Source: Bryobacterales bacterium (lineage in GTDB: Bacteria; Acidobacteriota; Terriglobia; Bryobacterales; Bryobacteraceae). Taken from it: a DNA stretch of 12,611 bases. The stretch is taken from the NCBI GenBank assembly GCA_003487005.1, contig DNFG01000374.1, forward strand, positions 1 through 12,611. The letters run 5' to 3'. Under the pieces are notes generated by a model. It had not been told where the DNA came from, did no database searches, and saw only the letters and a program-made list of their open reading frames with translations. The position numbers were made by a program, and so were the translations under genes. Positions within the stretch are counted from its first letter, which is position 1, and every line of letters begins with the position of its first letter. Below are positions 9,845-12,611 of this stretch, piece after piece.

Positions 9845-10818
9845 CACTTCCCGGCTCCCGGGTGCTCGATCGCGACTTCCCAGAACCCAATGGCTTCGAA
9901 CACCCAGCCCGCCGCACTAGTGCCCTCTCCGAGCCCGAAGCCATGACCGAGATTCGCGTACTTGCGATACTCCACGCGCGTACCTGACTCGCGCAGCGCC
10001 CGAATCCTCCTCTCCATGCTGGCCGGAGGGGCAATTCCGTCCTGCTCGCCGACGACGGCAAAGGTGGGAGGCTCCGTTGCCGAATAGTCCGCATGCGCGG
10101 TGTACGCCATCACAACGGCTGCCGGCTTAGGGATAACACCGCCTCCGTATCTCGCCGCTCCATGCGAACCGATGGAGGCTGCCATTCTCGCTCCGGCCGA
10201 GCTGCCCCAAAGAGAGTAGCCCTTCGTGCTCACGCCGAGGGCCGCCGCGTTGCTGGAGATGTAGGACAAGGCAGCCGCCAGGTCTTCCGTTGCGGCGCTC
10301 CCGCCGTGCCCGGTCCGGTACTTCAGCACGAATGCGTTGTACCCCTTCCCGCTGATCGCCTCCGCGTACGGAAAGCCTTCGTGGACGGAGCCCGCATAGG
10401 CGAATCCGCCGCCCGGCGCGATCACCGCAAAGGGAGCGCCGCGGCGTCCCCGCAGGAAGAACAGTCCCGTATGCTTCTTCGCAGGCCTCCGCTCCATCTC
10501 GGCATCGGAGTAGAAGCGGTAGAACACTGTGCTGCCGCTCGACGCATCGTCAATCAAGCGATTCAATGCGCCCGTTACCACGTCCGGATCGACGCAGGTG
10601 TGATACGGCAGTAACGAACCGATCCCGGTCAGGGGCAGGCTCTCGTCGTAGGCACGATCGTCCCAGGGCAGGATCAGGCGGCTGAACCCGGTGAATGCAG
10701 GATGTCGAAGGATATCGCCCACGGTGCTCCGAGGTCCCAACCGGCCGGATGCGCTCGCGCTCATGCACACCATCCAAGCTGCGGCGAATGTTTGATATGT
10801 GGTTCGCCTGCCCGCCAT
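9844..10818 (-). CDS. Exported alpha/beta-hydrolase, acetylesterase-like (first gene of operon)
   Basis: A 324-residue protein with a hydrophobic N-terminus (about 1-24). The first 110 residues are not clearly part of the catalytic fold. From about 128 the alpha/beta-hydrolase core is recognisable: APFAVIAPGGGFAYAGS with the oxyanion loop PGGG (135-138, where relatives often have HGGG), nucleophile Ser207 in LWGSSAGARMA, acid Asp260 in VVGEQDGIAPP, and base His292 in NLGHGFGLG. The pattern is that of BD-FAE/acetylxylan-esterase-type hydrolases that remove acetyl or aromatic acyl groups. The start ATG at 10818 has AAGGG about ten bases upstream and is the first start after the divergent regulatory region. 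Lack of the His in HGGG is a mild departure. Acyl-esterase activity is likely; the natural ester is unknown. Confidence 0.87.
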   Translation of the reverse strand: MAGRRTTYQTFAAAWMVCMSASASGRLGPRSTVGDILRHPAFTGFSRLILPWDDRAYDESLPLTGIGSLLPYHTCVDPDVVTGALNRLIDDASSGSTVFYRFYSDAEMERRPAKKHTGLFFLRGRRGAPFAVIAPGGGFAYAGSVHEGFPYAEAISGKGYNAFVLKYRTGHGGSAATEDLAAALSYISSNAAALGVSTKGYSLWGSSAGARMAASIGSHGAARYGGGVIPKPAAVVMAYTAHADYSATEPPTFAVVGEQDGIAPPASMERRIRALRESGTRVEYRKYANLGHGFGLGEGTSAAGWVFEAIGFWEVAIEHPGAGK

Positions 10819-10966
10819 CGGCGTGAGCCCTTGGTCTCTGCTTCCAGAGTAGGGTTGCCGCCCCGGAAGGCGTTAGCCTGAACCTGCCGAGTTTTAGCCT
10901 ATTCCTGTCGATCGCTAGCGAAAACGCTCGTGAACGGCTTATTCTGGGGGCAAGGAAACCTACCGA
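10819..10966. promoter_or_regulatory. Divergent promoter region between hydrolase operon and AraC regulator
   Basis: The 148-base region separates the start of the operon (10818, minus) from the start of the regulator (10967, plus). Its main feature is the direct-repeat pair at 10873-10911. An inverted repeat AGCG-AAAA-CGCT lies at 10917-10928, beside a CGCTAGCG palindrome at 10913-10920. No strong -10/-35 pair is visible for either direction; a weak -10-like TACTCT lies on the minus strand at 10846-10851. Weak core promoters next to activator sites are what an AraC-type activator would need, which is inference. Confidence 0.6.
10873..10911. repeat. Direct-repeat pair, candidate AraC-family operator
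   Basis: TTAGCCTGAACCTGCCGA (10873-10890) and TTAGCCTATTCCTGTCGA (10894-10911) share TTAGCCTnnnCCTGyCGA, 14 of 18 identical. Their starts are 21 bp apart, two helical turns, so both face the same side of the DNA. Each half-site has two conserved blocks separated by three variable bases, as expected for the two helix-turn-helix motifs of an AraC-type DNA-binding domain. The site lies 55 bases upstream of the operon start and about the same distance from the regulator start. Confidence 0.65.
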
Positions 10967-11896
10967 ATGCCTGAACGAATGGAAGAGCTAAGGGAAGAGC
11001 TGGCGCGCCGGATTGCAGCCCACGTTGGCCCCGAACAGAGGCGGACTACCGAAGTGCCCGGGCTTACCGTTCATCGCCGCACCGCTCCAACCCCACCTTG
11101 CTCCATGACCTACGAGCCCAGCCTGATCGTCACGGCGCAAGGGCTGAAACGCGTGGAACTCGGCGGCAGAACATACACGCACGGGTCGTCCCACTACCTG
11201 CTCGCCTCCGTCGCCCTCCCGGTGGTGGCCAGGGTCGTCGAGGCAAGCGAACAGACGCCCTGCCTCGCTCTGTCGTTGAAGCTGAAGATGCCCATCGTCA
11301 GGGAACTTCTCAGCCGCGAGGACATTGCGGTTTCTCCGGATGGGCCGAAAGGTCCGGCCATCGCCATTGGTGAACTGACTGTTGAATTGCTCGATTCGTT
11401 CTGCCGGCTCATGCGCCTGCTGGACCAGCCTCGTGAGATTTCGTTCCTGCACGAATTGATCGAGCGCGAGATCGTCTTTCGCGTACTGCAGGGCCCAGAG
11501 GGCGGGCGCCTTCGCGCGATAGCAACCTCAGGAGATCAGAGTCAGAGAACGGCGCGGGCAATCGCCTGGATCAAAGACAACTTCGCCAGGCCGCTCCGTG
11601 TCGAGGACTTGGCGGAGGTCGCGGGCATGGGCGTGTCCACTCTCCATCACCACTTCCGCGCGCTCACGGCGATGAGCCCGCTGCAATACCAGAAGCAGAT
11701 CCGTCTCCAGGAAGCCCGGGCGCGCATGACGATGCATGGTCTGGACGCCGGAAGCGCCGCCTTGGAGGTCGGCTACGAAAGCGCCAGCCAGTTCACCCGT
11801 GAGTACAAGCGCCTGTTCGGCCAAACCCCGATGCGGGATAGTCGCGCGTTCCGCTCGGGTGATGGTTCGCGGTTGGAGCCACTCGGGGTTCGCTAG
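10967..11896 (+). CDS. AraC-family transcriptional regulator with AraC_N (YqhC-like) domain
   Basis: A 309-residue regulator. The N-terminal part (about 27-180) matches the AraC_N type (PF06719) seen in YqhC-like regulators: SLIVTAQGLKRVELGG (52-67) and SSHYLLASVALPV (74-86). The C-terminal AraC DNA-binding domain has two helix-turn-helix units, about 212-231 (VEDLAEVAGMGVSTLHHHF) and 262-287 (AALEVGYESASQFTREYKRL). AAGGA at 10952-10956, ten bases before the ATG, supports the start; an ATG four codons later is possible. E. coli YqhC, of this type, activates an aldehyde-reducing gene pair that includes an aldo/keto reductase. The divergent operon here also contains one, which suggests an aldehyde or related carbonyl signal (inference). 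Cys45, Cys99 and Cys146 in the sensor part could be reactive. The C-terminal tail after 290 is short and charged. It ends 11 bases from the convergent TrbI-like gene. Confidence 0.92.
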   Translation: MPERMEELREELARRIAAHVGPEQRRTTEVPGLTVHRRTAPTPPCSMTYEPSLIVTAQGLKRVELGGRTYTHGSSHYLLASVALPVVARVVEASEQTPCLALSLKLKMPIVRELLSREDIAVSPDGPKGPAIAIGELTVELLDSFCRLMRLLDQPREISFLHELIEREIVFRVLQGPEGGRLRAIATSGDQSQRTARAIAWIKDNFARPLRVEDLAEVAGMGVSTLHHHFRALTAMSPLQYQKQIRLQEARARMTMHGLDAGSAALEVGYESASQFTREYKRLFGQTPMRDSRAFRSGDGSRLEPLGVR

Positions 11897-11907
11897 TTCG
11901 CCGCTTA

Positions 11908-12611
11908 TCAATCCTGTGAGGACGGGCTGCCTGCGCTTTCGCCGCTGCGCTGCATCAAGCGATTCATCTCGCGGATTTCGTTGCGAATCTGAATCATCTC
12001 CTGCAACTCCTGATCGGACATCCCAGTTCTGCTTGCTGTCGAGGGTGCCTTCGAATCAGCGTCACGCGACCGCCTTGCTTCCGTTTGATTCAGCACCAAG
12101 TAGAACCTAGTGTTGGCCGACACCGTTACGACGATGTTCTGCTGGTACGCCAGGCGCGCCATCTCCTGCTCGCCCGCCAACGCCACGTTGGACGCAATCC
12201 GCTCGCGAAGGAGGATCGAATTGTCGATCCCGCCGGTGAGCCCCCTCCCGCCAACCGCAAAGGCCGCAATCGTGCCCACGCCCGTCAGCGCCCGCGTCAG
12301 GAAACGTTTGCCGTGGTTCTGGCCCGACACCTCTCCTCGCAGTGCCTGTCGCTGCATGCCGAGAGCGGTCCCCGCAATCTCTTCGATTTCTCCGTTCGGA
12401 AACTCCAGCGAGTGGAACTTGAGCGTTACCCACCCCTGTGGTGTCGCGCCCGTGAGTTCACCGTAAGCCTTCGTGCCTGCCGGCACCAGGATTTGACCAT
12501 TGTCTTCGTAGTTGTATTCAATGACCGCGATCACTGGAGCCTTCGCCGCGGAACTGACTCCGTGCTGAAGTCGAGAGATCAGCGCCGTCCCTTGCGGCAG
12601 ATACCGCCCTT
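11908..12611 (-). CDS. TrbI/VirB10-like protein, C-terminal part (5' end outside window)
   Basis: 233 residues are visible, open to the right edge; an internal GTG at 12534 is unlikely to be the true start because the similarity continues upstream. The visible part opens with LPQGTALISRL, then VPAGTKAYGELTG, FHSLEFPNGEIEEIAGTA, a hydrophobic/Gly segment TRALTGVGTIAAFAVGG, and NIVVTVSANTRFYLVL. This order (pore-lining G-T-x-L motif, second PxG motif, PNG/PDG strand, helical antenna-like hydrophobic segment, final strand) fits the beta-barrel domain of VirB10/TrbI, the type IV secretion channel scaffold that spans the envelope. After it comes a charged tail (about 50 residues, with a helix-forming stretch SDQELQEMIQIRNEIREMNR) not typical of core VirB10. 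A stand-alone envelope protein of similar fold is an alternative. No other transfer gene is visible in this window. Confidence 0.55.
   Translation of the reverse strand, partial: GRYLPQGTALISRLQHGVSSAAKAPVIAVIEYNYEDNGQILVPAGTKAYGELTGATPQGWVTLKFHSLEFPNGEIEEIAGTALGMQRQALRGEVSGQNHGKRFLTRALTGVGTIAAFAVGGRGLTGGIDNSILLRERIASNVALAGEQEMARLAYQQNIVVTVSANTRFYLVLNQTEARRSRDADSKAPSTASRTGMSDQELQEMIQIRNEIREMNRLMQRSGESAGSPSSQD

Overview
The window is GC-rich bacterial chromosome-like DNA, densely coding, with most genes on the minus strand. The mix of exported PQQ-like propeller proteins, several exported alpha/beta-hydrolases and an AraC regulator resembles soil Acidobacteriota (Solibacter/Bryobacter type). 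That is an impression from gene content and protein style, not a proven assignment.

Layout: (1) 1-986, minus: 5' portion of a membrane-anchored AAA+ ATPase that runs off the left edge. (2) 987-1273: short non-coding gap with a candidate promoter for the ATPase and a 12-bp perfect palindrome. (3) 1274-10818, minus: eight tightly packed genes that look like one operon. In transcription order they are an exported esterase with a GSSAG motif, two PQQ-like beta-propeller proteins, an exported cupin-carboxymuconolactone decarboxylase fusion, an exported aldo/keto reductase, a dienelactone-hydrolase-like protein with a Cys nucleophile, a Ser alpha/beta-hydrolase and a type B carboxylesterase. Four of the seven junctions are 1-4 nt stop/start overlaps or place the Shine-Dalgarno on the upstream stop. 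(4) 10819-10966: divergent intergenic region with two 18-bp direct repeats whose starts are 21 bp apart, a good candidate operator. (5) 10967-11896, plus: AraC-family regulator of the AraC_N (YqhC-like) type. (6) 11908-12611, minus: C-terminal part of a TrbI/VirB10-like protein, cut by the right edge and convergent with the regulator.

Working model (inference): the AraC-type regulator senses a small, perhaps aldehyde-like, molecule and controls the divergent operon through the direct repeats. All eight operon proteins carry an N-terminal export-type segment, so the set looks like a periplasmic or outer-surface pathway. Four mechanistically different esterases/lactonases would open an ester-rich or lactone substrate, while the aldo/keto reductase and cupin-CMD fusion would handle carbonyl or hydroxy-acid products. 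The substrate cannot be read from sequence. The neighbours at both edges (membrane AAA+ protein, TrbI-like protein) hint that the cluster lies in an accessory region, but no integrase, transposase, tRNA or attachment site is visible.
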